This document shows positions 46,755 through 58,414 of a stretch of 64,000 bases of DNA, one piece after another. Source of the DNA: Malania oleifera. Its lineage: Eukaryota; Streptophyta; Magnoliopsida; Santalales; Ximeniaceae. How positions within the stretch are numbered: the first letter of the stretch is position 1; each line of letters begins with the position of its first letter. The notes under the pieces were generated by a model. It ran no database searches and was not told the origin of the DNA. It saw nothing but the letters and a program-made list of their open reading frames with translations. Both the position numbers and the translations under genes were made by a program. Location of the stretch: positions 105,713,773-105,777,772 of the forward strand of contig NC_080423.1 of the NCBI RefSeq assembly GCF_029873635.1. Direction: 5' to 3'.

Positions 46755-49468
46755 ACCTAGGGTTCCTGCAGCTGTGGAGCCCTTCTGTACAGTTGTTATG
46801 ATTGTCTAGGCTCTTATTGTTTAAAAATCCAATGATGGACAGTATTCTGTTCGATGTATGTTAGTTTTGAAGGTGAGATTTGAGAATTGTCATCCTTTTA
46901 TCTATTTCATGTTAATTTTGGTTCGAACAATACCAATTTTGCATGATTATTTGTCTTAGAATGCACCATATTTTTCTTTGTGAATTGTTAATATCCTATC
47001 AAATGCTTATTCCATTTCTTTAGTAAGGTAATGGTATATTCCTACATAATAGCTACCCATTTTCATCTTATTTCATAGTCTATTTAGAATTTGAAAAACA
47101 TTAGGGTAAGGGGAAAAAAAAAATATGAACGAATCAACTTTTTTTGTGTTTGATTGCCCAGCAAAGTAAGAAGAAAAATGAAAAATTTACTAAGTTATGA
47201 ACAAAATTTTGATTTTACACATCATAAGCATTTGATATTTTTTAATTATTAACTATATTAAAATATATATTTACATATAATGGTATTTGATATGAATAGA
47301 AAATATGATGAAAAATGAGTTTTTTTTTTTCTTTCCTTTTTTACTAATAAAATTTTTTATCTAAATGGATCCTTTATGAATAAAAAAACATTACTTGGTT
47401 CACATAATAAAGTTATATAAAAAATGATAATTTATATATAAAAAAGTTATTCATATTTAAGTAACTCTCATCTTTTTTATATGGCAATTTTTCTTGCAAG
47501 CTTTTGTATTCCTAAATTGTAACCATTAAATTTTTAGTTTCATTAATGTTCGTTGCTTGAACCAAATATTGAGGTATTGAAAGTGGAATGAAATATAGAT
47601 ATAAATAAAATTACACAAAATGAAGTGATAAAATCAATTTCACTTCATGCAATTTCAATCCATTCTGGATTATTTCAACAAATCAAACGCACGGTTGAAG
47701 CTAAGACTCACTACTAATCATGACACTCTCATAATGAAAATATCTATTAAAGGTATTCAATATTAATTGGAATGTTTATGGTGACCACTATATTATCACA
47801 AAATGAGGGATGCAAGGAGTGGCAACACGAGGAGTAAAACAACAATATAGGAAAAACAACAGCACAAAGAGATGAAGTTAAACCCTATGAAATACAATTT
47901 TTATTGAGTTTATACTGAATGTCCATAAGAATAGTATTTACAATCTTGCAAACGTTTGTTAATAATAGTATGGCTTTCAATATGTGATATATAATAGTAT
48001 TCCATAGAAACTTTATGTAGCACTTATTAAGGAGATAGATGATCGTTCTTCATTTCAATTTGAGGCATATTTTATAAAATTTATCGATGATGAAGCTATA
48101 AAATAAAGTTTTTTTGAAATTTCACATTTGAAAAACAAGTGATTTCTATTTGTCATAAATATATTGCAAAAGCAAACAAGTAGCAAGTTAAACTTCACCC
48201 CGATTGTGAACATTTTCCAAGGTGTTTAGCCTATCGAGTGTCGTAAACCAACTAATAAAAGAGTGCTTTGGATTATTCGAATTGAACTGCATTGTGTTAT
48301 GCCAGCTGATGATGGGTTTTTGCTCTTATATAATTTCAGGCTGAATTTAGAGGGAAAGAACATAAATGCAAAAGAAAGAACATAGATATTAGTCCCATAA
48401 TTATCTTTAAACTTGTTAATTTATTAATTTATCCATTATTTTAAAATTCTTATTTTAACTATAAGCCTCCAAAAGAATGAGGGCTTTCTAAAAATAATTT
48501 ATATTACATTTTGGAACACAAGTTTCGTATCTTCGATTTAAATCTGTATGAATTTAAATAAAATATTGTACAAAATTATATCAAATCCCACTTGAATTCA
48601 CATAAATACGAATTTTCAACCTAAAACATTTTTACTCCCAAAATACTACTTAGAGAAGAATGCAAATTGAAACTTGCCTCTAGTTTCTTTTTTTTTCTTT
48701 TTTCTTTTTTAATTTTTTAACGTCCGTGAACTCTTAACTTGAGTCAATCCTTCGAACCCACCTAAGCAGCACTAAATCAAGAGATGAAAACATTACCATC
48801 TACTCATGCTCCCAAATACTACCTTAAATCTTTCAGATTGAAGCACAATCATAATTTACAATGCATTGTCCCCCTATATATCAACACCATTAGGTTACAA
48901 TTTGCAGTTCTCAGAAGCGCTATAAAATATTTTGGCCATAGATAAACTTTTTTTTTGCAAAATAGTCACTCCCCTGCGCCGTTTTCATCTAGCAGAACAG
49001 GAAAGCCTTTTTATCTCAAGATGCTTACAATTCACACTTTAAACCACAAGCACGCCTATGCAACTTCTCTATGTACTTCCTCTTGTTTAAGTTTCTTTCC
49101 AATTCTCATTTCAAAACTCAATTTCATGCATCCATTGAGCAGAACATAATATGCTAATTTTCTCATCACAATACCTAATGACTAATGATGACAACAGCAA
49201 CAAAACTCAAAAAACTTTCCCCTTTAAACAAATACGCAGAGGAGCCACATTACAAATGTTTTAACCCTATACCTCTCAAAACACCTCCCGTTGCTCAAAA
49301 GAATGAAGCTTGAACCCTATATTTTTGTGATTATGGCTTAAGTTTACTACATCCTAACATCTTCATCTTCGTAATTTCATAAGGTATAAAATCCGCCTCA
49401 ATGACTACAATTTGCTATACAAAAAATGCATCTATGCATGTATAGTCTTGAACTTAAACCTGTGAGCT
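46755..49468. other. Intergenic AT-rich DNA between converging genes
   Basis: This begins with the probable TELO2 3' untranslated part (several AATAAA-like stretches after 46754). Beyond it is AT-rich sequence with T-runs and no reading frame showing conserved motifs. It is the tail-to-tail interval to the protease gene. I saw no RNA gene or clear transposon here. Confidence 0.6.
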
Positions 49469-52400
49469 CTACTTTTCAGAGGAAGAGAGTTCATTGCAGA
49501 AGTGCTCTAAGCCTTCAAGGCTAAACCAGTTTTGTTTCATCTGCAGCAATTCATCAATCACATATAATAATTGATTTGTTAGAGAAACATGAGATTGAAA
49601 AGCTTCACAGGGCAAGAAACTTACAAAATATGGGTAACCATTAGAAATGCTAAATTTTTCAGGTGCTCCCTCCACGAACAGATATATGTAGTAAAGAACG
49701 AAACTCCCACACTCCTTGTTATCTCTCTGTTGTGGCACCTGGAAAATTTATTTTGTATTATAAATGAAAACCTACAAGACTGGGCCATGGCATCTATCAA
49801 GATTAAGATTCACCTGAGGCACCAAGAAAGGAATTTGAGAAATTTGTCCTTTATTCTCTGGTCTGCCCTCTGCTTTGTATACATCCAGTACAAATCTGGA
49901 AAAGAAAAAAAAAAAGAAAGAAATTTGGAGAATTTTTTAAAGAGACAGTCAGACAACTCTAATAGAATAAGAAGGCAAATTTTAGAAAATAAGAAACATT
50001 ACTTTCTTATTATGGGTTCAAGCCTCCTTGGATTTGCCATCTCAAGTGAGTCTAGCAACAACATGCATGGTGTTTTGGTTTTTGACAGCATACTTTCACC
50101 AAAGTGGCACAAGATCAGAAGACTCCAGTGACTCCTACAGAAAAAACATTTCAAACAATAAAAACCCATGCACCAACCCACCCAAAAAAAGATCATATTC
50201 TCATGTCTAGGAAACAAAGATACTCACCAGCAAACGATGGGAACAAAAACATATTTCTTTGAGAAAATTTGTTTCTTCTTAATCCATGACAACACCTTTG
50301 GTCTGGAAGCTGCTTTTTTCAGGTACAAGTGAAACCATAAGCTATCAAGGCACGTAAAGGAAGTCCTCTTATCCTCAGAGAAGCTCCTCCACATTTTCCT
50401 ACACATTTCATAAATGAGCATTTTAACAAAAAGAATAAGTAGGAAATACTTTCTTCATAATATGATGATATAAAGCATAGCTCACTCTAAGTAGTCATCA
50501 AAAGTATTCGTATTAAGCTTCTTGTTTTGTTTAGATATCGTATTCCTGCAGTGAATCCTCCTCCTTGATCGTTCACGTTGAGGGAAGGTATGTAAAAAAC
50601 AAGGGGATGTTAGTTCAAATCTCCTTATCTCTTCCGATTCTTCTTTAGTTACTCCCTTTTGACGAGCATGCATGTATGCAGCCATGTGTAACCAACATGA
50701 GCGATGTTTTGAAATTTGATCTCCACAAAACTCTGCCAGGTAAAAAGGACTATATATAAAAACCAAACAAGCTGATAAGTGTGGCATATGATAAGGATTT
50801 CAAAGTTGCAGTGGGTTGTACAACCTTATAAGAATATATATATATATATAAAGAAAGAATGCGTATTTTTTTCACAAGAGAGAGCTTCAAGAAGGAAATA
50901 CATGCTTTTTTCCCAACATGGAATACTTTGAAATTTGGAAAAAATATAACAGAAGAAAATGCAAATAAATGCAGTGTACACGGGCACATGCACAAATGCA
51001 AAAGCATGCATGAACCCACACCTGCCTCCCAACCTTTGGCAACACACCCTGAGCATGGGGTTGTTGCATCGATGAAGACCAGAACACATTATAAAAAGCA
51101 GTGTATGTGTGCACAGCGCGCAATTTGTGCTCAACATTTTCTTAAAAATTAAAACATGTCCATTTTCACCTAAGAGACAACTAAACGATGAACCAGCACT
51201 TCGAATCAGACATCATGCTCGAGACCCTTTTCTTGGATAGTAAAAGAGCTTCATTATCAGAAAGGAGAAAAAATTACAAAGGTTGGAAGATAACATATCC
51301 ACCCCAAGACCCACTGAAGATCATACAACAAAACTCCCTGAAATAAACCCAAAGAGTGAGCCCAAAAAAGAAGTAAGGAAAACAACATCTCATAATAAAT
51401 CTCATTCCGTTCCTCCATTAAAAAACCCTCGCAATCCTTTCAATCCACAAAGTCCAAAAAAGATCAAAGAATATGCATCGCCATGAAACCAAACCTTTCT
51501 TTCAATCAATCTCCTCCCAAAACCTTTGTACCGCAGCCACAAGGAAGCGTCAACAGTCCATTATGGCATTATAGCACCAAAGCCTCATCAAATACTAAAA
51601 ACAGATAAGACCCAACGCTACTTAGCCACCTGACACTGCTTAGGCATGAGAACTTTTATTGTCATTTTTCCAAAAGTTGAAGGAATAAATGCTCCCTGGG
51701 TGCAGCATTGATACAAAAGGATGCAAGATACACCAAATATAGAATGCCCATTTTCAAAAATAAAAGTAAACTCCAAGCAATGTTCAGCTCTGCACTTATT
51801 CCTCAGGAAGCATAAGGTGCTGGGTTTGATATGCTTCCAATGCAACATTTGGAGCAAAGCCATTTATCCTGGGATTTTCCAAAAGAAGTAGATAGGATAC
51901 ATTTCATGCACTCTGACATCATGTTTGCTACATAGGGAAGGGATGAAAAATAATGGTATTCGTCACTTTATTTCAGTATGTTCCTCACTCAATTCTTTAT
52001 TCCATACTACTCTAACCTATCCAATTTTTTTATTCCATTCAAGGACCCGCTACTTGTGGAAAGGGGGAAAAGGAAGGGGGAAAAAGTGCTTAAAATAATT
52101 ATAAATGAGTGTGTGTGTAAACAAAGAAGCCTAAATCATCATAAACCTATTTTAACAAAAAATCTTGAGTACTAAACTGAAACAACCCTAATTCAGTGCA
52201 CAAAACCAAATAAACCACAAAAAACAACAAGAGGCTCAGAATTTACAAGCAATGCAGAAAATTATGCACACCCAGTTGGTTGATCATTGGGAACTGTGAG
52301 AAAATACAGAAAATTATATACCTGAGTAATTCAGCTCACGATGACAAAACAAACCACAAAAACATCACAAGGCACAGAGTTTCCAGATATTACAAAATAT

Positions 52401-52625
52401 AACAATACCCAATTGGATGGTTGATGAGAAGCTGTAAGAAAATAAAAAAATGATATTCCTTGTGGATTTTTAATTATCTGGGTAAGAAAAATGGTCAATT
52501 TCAGAGAGTATGCCAATGCTGAAGTAATAAAACAGCATACATATAATGACAAAAGACATACCTGAAGTCGGAGAAACAAGATCAATGCATGTCGGCTGTT
52601 GATTGCGAAGCTTCCGCTTTCCCAT
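49469..52625 (-). CDS. Ulp1-type (C48) SUMO protease-like gene, partial exon model
   Basis: Phase-consistent exons on the minus strand: 50228-50398, 50003-50134, 49814-49895, 49625-49738, 49469-49540, preceded by one ending at 50486 (NTFDDYLE) and a likely first exon 52562-52625 (MGKRKLRNQQPTCIDLVSPT). The catalytic set is complete: His in SHWSLLIL (about 50128), Asp in LLLDSLEM (about 50050), Gln in PQQRDNKECG, Cys at about 49709. C48 enzymes cut SUMO from targets or mature it. Motifs FVPIVCW and GYPYF.MKQNWFS and the genomic neighbour suggest the FUG1-type class (At3g48480 in Arabidopsis, from memory). The second exon's left edge, between 50560 and 52561, is not resolved. Nuclear location is likely from the family only. 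Confidence 0.85.
51235..51620 (-). mobile_element. Possible LINE 3' fragment in protease-gene intron
   Basis: The segment opens with AAAAGAGCTTCATTATCAG and GAGAAAAAATTACAAAGG, resembling the start of the reversed LINE 3' ends at 30320 and 38856. It is richer in C than its surroundings. No RT motif is visible; it could be a short, 5'-truncated antisense piece. Confidence 0.35.
52195..52445. repeat. Imperfect tandem duplication in protease-gene intron
   Basis: A block of about 100 bp (52207-52305: AACCACAAAAAACAACAAG ... TGTGAGAAAAT) recurs at 52352-52442 in decayed form (AACCACAAAAACATCACAAG ... TGTAAGAAAAT). It is intronic in the proposed model and non-coding. Confidence 0.6.
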
Positions 52626-53003
52626 GAAGCGCTATCATGGAAAAAATGAGATGTTTTGAAGAGTGGCTTGGGAATAGATAGCCAAGATCACTGTTCATTG
52701 ATTGAGTCAATAAAACAAATCTTCAATGCTTTATTTATTTATAATTTTAGACCTAAATAGTCTGAGACTCTAAGGCCCCATTTGGGAGCACTTAAAAAAT
52801 AAGTACTTTTTTAAAGAAATAATAAGTTTTATAAGTATTTGTGCAAATAAGTGATAAAGTACTTATTTTTATAAGTAGTTCTGAATTTGGGGAGGAGGGG
52901 AAGTATTTCTAGAGAAGTATCAAATATAACAAATTTGAAACACCAAAAGCTTGTTTAAACTAAACTAATTTGGTCAATCAGAGAGGATCAATTTGCAGTC
53001 CTC
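52626..53003. promoter_or_regulatory. Upstream region of the protease gene
   Basis: About 380 bp separate the putative start codon from the RTE insertion and should hold the promoter of the minus-strand gene. At 52773 the stretch AAGGCCCCATTTGGGAG, followed by AAATAAGTACTT repeats, looks like the terminus of a hAT-type MITE; the other end was not found. Confidence 0.4.
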
Positions 53004-53339
53004 ATTAAGTTTTAGCGAGCAACTTTGCTTGTAATGCACTTAATGTCCTAATTTTTTCACACACAACCGGTCCCAAGCCCGGGCAAAGGAGGAGAGTTGC
53101 GTTTGGTAGCTGACAGCCAACGTAAAATTTGTCAGATCACTATGAATCCTTACCGAATATTTGCTGGGGTGTCCCCTACAAGCAACGTGTTACACTTGTA
53201 ACACCCGAGTGTAACAAAAAGTAGGGAAGGGTGGGTTAGGTCGTTGCCCCGAAATGACACGCCATGTCGGCACTCAGGTACGGTATCAAATATGCGAGGG
53301 TTCCTGCATCATTTTAGATGTGAGCAGATAAAAACGTTA

Positions 53340-54113
53340 GTTCAGGAAACTAGGATTAAATTAGCCACTTGGAATATAGGGACACTTACGGGTAAAAGCA
53401 TGGAAATTGTTAATACAATAATCAGATGAAGAATTAATATAATTTGCCTTCAAGAAACTAAGTGGGTGGAGGAGAAAGTTAGAGAAATTGATAAATCAGT
53501 ATTTAAACTTTGGTACACTAGAAAAGAAAAGCATAAGAATGGAGTAGGAATTATTATAAACAAAAACTTAAAAGATAGTGTTGTTGATGTAAATAGAGTA
53601 GGGGATAGAATTATAAAAATCAAGATGGTATTAGGACAAGAGATAAAAAATATCATTAGTGCTTATGCTCCTCAAGTCAGCTTAGCAGAAAATCTTAAGA
53701 GACAATTTTGGGAAGATATGGGTAGTATAATACAAGGCATATCAGGGACTGAGAAAATATTTATAGGAAGAGATCTGAATGGACACGTTGGAAGAGATAA
53801 TAAAAATTATGAGAGGATACATAGAGGATATGGATATGGAGACAAAAATGGGTCTAGGGAGATGATCTTAGACTTTGCTATGTTATATGATTTTAGTATA
53901 ATGAATACTTGCTTTAAGAAGAGAGAAGAACACTTAATAACCTTTAAAAGTAGACAAAATAGAAGTCAAATAGATTTTTTTTTAACTAGGAGGGTAGATC
54001 GTTTATCATGCAAGGATTGTAAAGTTATTCCAAGTGAAAGCCTAACCACACAACATAGAGTCTTAGTATTAGATATATATGTATTAAAAAATGGAAGAAA
54101 AATGATAGAATAA
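53340..54113 (+). pseudogene. RTE endonuclease domain
   Basis: An APE-type endonuclease: LATWNIGTLTGK at the start, CLQETKW (metal-binding Glu in QET), IISAYAPQ, GRDLNGHVG (normally GDFN/GDLN; Arg replaces the first Asp-side residue), GYGYGDKNGSREMILDFA, and LTTQHRVLVLDI (the catalytic SDHR/QHR His). One stop near 53427 breaks the frame; otherwise 215 codons (53466-54113) are open. It is preserved better than the intron-4 copy. Confidence 0.87.
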
Positions 54114-55097
54114 ATCAGTATAAGAGAACTAGGTGGTGGAACCTAAAAGGAGAAAATATAATAAAATTTAAAGATAAAACGATCAAAGATGGGGATTGGA
54201 CTATAGAAAATGGGATAGATACAAATATTCTTTGGAGTAAATTAGTTAACTTAAAAAGATAGCAAAAGAGATTTTAGGTGAATCAAGGGGAAGATTCTCA
54301 AATAACAAAAAAAGTTGGTGGTGGGATAAAGATGTACAAAAAGCCATAAAGACAAAAAGAATTTGGTATAAAATGTGGCAAAAATGTATAAACAGGGATA
54401 ACTTTGAAAAGTATAAGGAGGCAACAAAAGATGCAAAAAAGACCGTTACTGAAACTAAATACAGATCATTTAATAGTTTGTATGATAGATTATATACAAA
54501 AGAACGGGAAAGAGATATATTTAAACTTACTAAAGCTAGAAAAAGGAAGAATAAAGACTTAGGAAATGTAAAATGTATAAAAAGTGAGGATGATATTGTC
54601 TTGTGTTGACTTTTTAAGTCCGATCCTTGTTTTGATGCTGACAAAGCACAAGCATCTCATGTGTGCATTTAGTGTTTTTGAACAAGTTCATGATTCAGCA
54701 CACACATGAGGTAAAGTGCATGGAAGCCTGGAGGAACATAAAGATCATATTTTTCGACGTATTCCATGAAGACTGAAGAGTAAACGATAAAGATGTTCAT
54801 TTTAATTTGTATATGCATTTAATTTTTATCTTTGGTCTGTAATAATGCAAACATCTGCATGATATGTTTTAAATGCTCAAGTGACCATAGACTAACCATA
54901 GGAGGCCATAGAACCTTAGGGATCACCCTTCGGTCAACCAACGCCAAATTTTTGGGGTTAATTCTCAAATGTCTTAGACTGACCTTAGGACCTACAAATT
55001 TACATGAAAAAGTTTCCTATTGCATTAAAAATAAACATTATATGAGTAGGGTTAATAAACAAAGGAAATAGAACTGAAATGCATTAAAAATGCATGT

Positions 55098-55520
55098 TCG
55101 GTCGATCGTATTTTCACAGTGTAAATCTGTCGGTCGATCGTATTTTCACAGTGTAAATCTGTCGGTCGACCAAACCGGTCACCAGGTCAACAATTTGACC
55201 ATGGCTCAGTCGACCGAACCAGATCAGTTCAATTATGCCGATCGACTGAACTTCCCCTGGTCAACAATTTGACCTTTCGGTCGACTGACCAGGAAAGTAC
55301 TTCAATGCCCTAGCCAACCGAATGTCCTCGGGAGATGCCCCAACAGCCTGATCGACCGAACTTTATAGTTCAAAGTGTTCTGGTCGACCGAACCACGCTA
55401 AAATGAAAAAATCGCCTTGGAATCCTAAGCTCGGTCAACCGAACTCTCAATTCAAATTTCTCCCGATCGACCGAACTTTGTCACCTGGTCAACTGAACCT
55501 TAAGTTCAGTCGACCGGTGC
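55098..55520. repeat. GGTCGACC palindrome array in solo LTR
   Basis: At least a dozen copies of GGTCGACC or near variants, often within TTCGGTCGACCGAA, stand in about 420 bp. They end about 120 bp before the TATA box at 55638. A duplicated block, TCGGTCGATCGTATTTTCAC plus AGTGTAAATCTG, opens the array (55098 and 55130). Many variants differ by CpG transitions. Confidence 0.88.
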
Positions 55521-56223
55521 TCTCGGGTTGGTGAATTTTTTACCACGATAAAACGAGATAATTTTTAATTAAAAACATCATTAATCTTTTTCTAAAATGA
55601 CCTTCGTGTCCCCAACGGTCATAATTTTCACAAACTCTATAAATATCCCCTCATTACTCCAAATTAGCAACATTGATTAACTTTAAAACCTCTCAAATCA
55701 TTTTCTTAATCAAAGTTCCCCCACTCATATTTTCATTGTAAAATCTTTTTGAATTATAATTTATACTCTCCAATTTTTTTAAATTATAATTTTGAAAATC
55801 ATTTTGAAGAAAATATTTTAATTTGGGTATTTATTTTACACTCATTTACATTTACTCTCATTTGCAACTTCATTTATTCAAATCGTTTTTTGAGAGTAAC
55901 TTTAATATTTCTTCCGGTTATTTTTCTTGATAAACATTTTTTTGGGAGAAATTATTTATTACACAAATCCTTTTGAACTTAAACTCCAGATTCTCCAAAT
56001 ACTTTTATTTGCAAATATTTTGTTGGAGAACATAATAATCATTTTATATGTTCATATGTTTTATTTGTGCATTAATTATTTAGATAAACACCATTTACTC
56101 TACTGAATTCAAATCATATCATAAGAGAGTGCATACATTTTTATGAGCATAATGTGTACATCCATGCTTGTGTTTAGAAGCTTTTTATATGTACAAAAAT
56201 GTTTTATTGTAACGGTTGGGTTC

Positions 56224-56386
56224 AGCCCGCAATTGAACTGGGGAGTCTCAGCCCCGTAAGTGAGACCGATTCGATTTAGCCCGAAATTGAACTAGGGAGT
56301 CTCAGCCTCCTAAGTGAGACTAGTTCGGCTCAACCTAATAATTGAGCTGGGATTTTTCTCACCCCACAAGGAGAGGATGTAAACGG
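56224..56386. repeat. 54-bp tandem repeat in solo LTR, about 2.5 copies
   Basis: Units start AGCCCGCAATTGAACTGGGG (56224), AGCCCGAAATTGAACTAGGG (56278) and AACCTAATAATTGAGCTGGG (56332), each followed by GAGTCTCAGCC...AAGTGAGAC in the first two. The exact 54-bp period indicates tandem duplication. Confidence 0.85.
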
Positions 56387-58414
56387 CTTCTACTCCGCCC
56401 GGTTAAGTGAGCGGGTTTAGTGGAATCCTTGGGGGTATATCTAAGGCGGGGACGTAGGTAGTATTGGCCAAACCTCGTTAACAAATTTGTGTGTCATTCT
56501 CTCTCCATCTTATTTAAATTCTTGCACTTAAATTTTAGCATGGGCATGCTTGTTCATGTTTTGTTATAACCATATTACATGCACACAGAACTAATTTAAA
56601 TGAAATATGCAACACACGTGTATGTATGCACACACTGATAACTTAATTGTTGTACGTACACGTTTTCAATATTGAATGGGATATGAACTGTAGTGAATCG
56701 GCGTAATTGTTTAAATTAGCGAAAAATATTTTAAAACCCAATTCACCCCCCCTCTTGATATCACACCAATTCCAACATCTTAGTTAAGGACGAAGACATT
56801 AAAGAAAGATGGCGAAATTACTTTATAAGTTGTTTAATGAAAACCAAATAGAAGACTTAAACTTAAAATTGCCAGATGAGGAAAAGACTAAAAATATGAG
56901 ATTTATTTGCAAAATTAGAGTTAACAAAGTTAAGTTTGCACTAAAAGAGATGAAAAATGGAAAAGCTATGGGACCAGATAACATTCCAATTGAAGTTTGG
57001 AAATGCTTAGGTGATAACGAAATTATATGGTTAACTAATTTATTTAATACAATTATAAAAACTAAGAAAATGTCAGATGAATGGAGGAAAAACACTTTAA
57101 TACTTATATACAAAAATAAAGGAGGTATTCAAAATTGTAATAACTATTATGGAATTAAACTTATGAGTCATACGATAAAACTATGGGAAAGGGTAATTGA
57201 ACAAAGATTAAGATTAGAAACGAAGGTTTCAGAAAATCAGTTTGGTTTTTATGCCTAGGAGATCTACCACAGAAGTTATATATCTTTTAATAAGATTAAT
57301 GGAAAAGTTTATGGAAAAGAAAAGGGACTTGCATATAATATGATACCTATGGAAGTTCTATGGTGGGTATTAGAAAAAAAGGGTGTATGTAGTAGGTATA
57401 CTGATGTCATTAAGGATATGTACGATGGAGTAATGACTAGTGTAAGGACTATAGATGGAGAAACTAGAGAATTTTCAATCACCATAGGTGTACATCAAGG
57501 ATCTGCTTTGAGTCCTTATCTTTTTGCTTTAGTGATGGACCAATTGACTAAGAGTATTCAAAAGGAGGTTCCATGGTGTATGTTGTTTGTAGATGATATT
57601 GTATTAATTGATGATACTAGGGACGGAGTAGAGGCTGAGTTAGAATTATGGAGCTAAGCTTTGGAATCTAGGGGCTTTAGGATAAATAGATTTAAGACAG
57701 AATATATGAAATGCAATTTTAGTAATGATAGAAGGAATATTGGAGACAAAGTTAAACTTGATGATGAAGAAATGAATAGCACTTGTAGATTTCGATACCT
57801 TGACTCTATTATGCAAGCTAAAGGAAAAATTGAAGATGATGTAATGCATATAGTTAAAGTAGGTTGGGTAAAATAGAGAAGTGCTTCAAGTGTGTTCTGT
57901 GATCATAGAATACCCTTAAAATTAAAAGGGGAGTTTTATAAGACAGCTATAAGACCACCTATGCTATATGGATCAGAATGTTGGGCAACGAAGAAACAGA
58001 ATATCCAAAAAATAAAAGTTGTCGAAATGAGAATGCTTAGATGGATGAGTGGTATAATATTGAAAGATAAACTAAGAAATGAACATATTCACTGTAAGTT
58101 AAGTGTAGTTCCTATAAAAGATAAGATAAAGGAGGGACGACTCAGGTGGTATGGACACTTGCAACGTAGGCCGCATAGTGCACCGGTGAGGAAGAGTGAG
58201 TTAGTTACTGTGAGAGATAGTAGAAAGGATAAAGGTAGACCTAAAATAACTTAAAAGGAGATAGTGAGTAGGGATTTAATATCCCTAAATCTGTTAAAAA
58301 AAATGGTCCATGATCGCATAAATTGGCAAAAAAGGATTCATATAGCCGACCCCACCTAGTGGGAGTTAAGGCTTGGCTTTGTTCTTGTTGTGTTGTATTA
58401 AGTTTTAGCAAGCA

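Larger units (their letters stand above)
54604..56777 (+). mobile_element. Solo LTR nested in RTE (2174 bp)
   Basis: Starts TGTTGAC and ends TTCCAACA, flanked by TCTTG (54599-54603) and TCTTA (56778-56782), a 5-bp target duplication with one change. The RTE frame (DDIVL, then VKDEDIKERW) continues across it. It contains a GGTCGACC palindrome array, a TATA box (CTATAAATATCCCC, 55637-55650), an R/U5-like stretch with GGCGGGGACGTAGG (56453-56466) and a C-rich end CACCCCCCCTCTTG. It is the same family as 3208-5535. The R/U5 text resembles plant copia LTRs, but the superfamily is inferred. Confidence 0.92.
54373..58254 (+). pseudogene. RTE reverse transcriptase and C-terminal region
   Basis: The linker (54373-54603) leads into a frame broken by the solo LTR (54604-56777) and resuming at 56809. 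RT motifs: KMKNGKAMGPDNIPIEVWK-like (56950-57000), LIYKNKGGIQNCNNYYGIKL (57100-57160), HQGSALSPYLFALVMDQL (57495-57550) and the catalytic LFVDDIVLID (57588-57617). The C-terminal part contains LYGSECWATKKQNIQKI and MRMLRWMSG (57960-58060). Stops at 57258, 57656 and 57874 inactivate it. Confidence 0.9.
53022..58396 (+). mobile_element. RTE-type LINE, near full length, interrupted by solo LTR
   Basis: It is flanked by an 18-bp duplication with one change (ATTAAGTTTTAGCGAGCA at 53004-53021; ATTAAGTTTTAGCAAGCA at 58397-58414). Excluding the inserted LTR it is about 3.2 kb, the usual RTE size. It has a 5' leader, an apurinic-type endonuclease domain, RT, a C-terminal region, and a short TTG-rich tail (CTTTGTTCTTGTTGTGTTG) instead of poly(A), as in RTE elements. 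It inserted about 400 bp upstream of the minus-strand protease gene, in the opposite direction. Confidence 0.92.

Noticed and set aside
50826-51152. Overlapping frames on both strands near 50.8-51.2 kb
   Set aside because: They do not fit the phase of the protease exons, show no conserved motif, and lie in the proposed intron.
55098-55520. Repeat-spacer array around GGTCGACC
   Set aside because: The repeated core is only 8-14 bp with irregular spacing inside an LTR with TSDs; not CRISPR.
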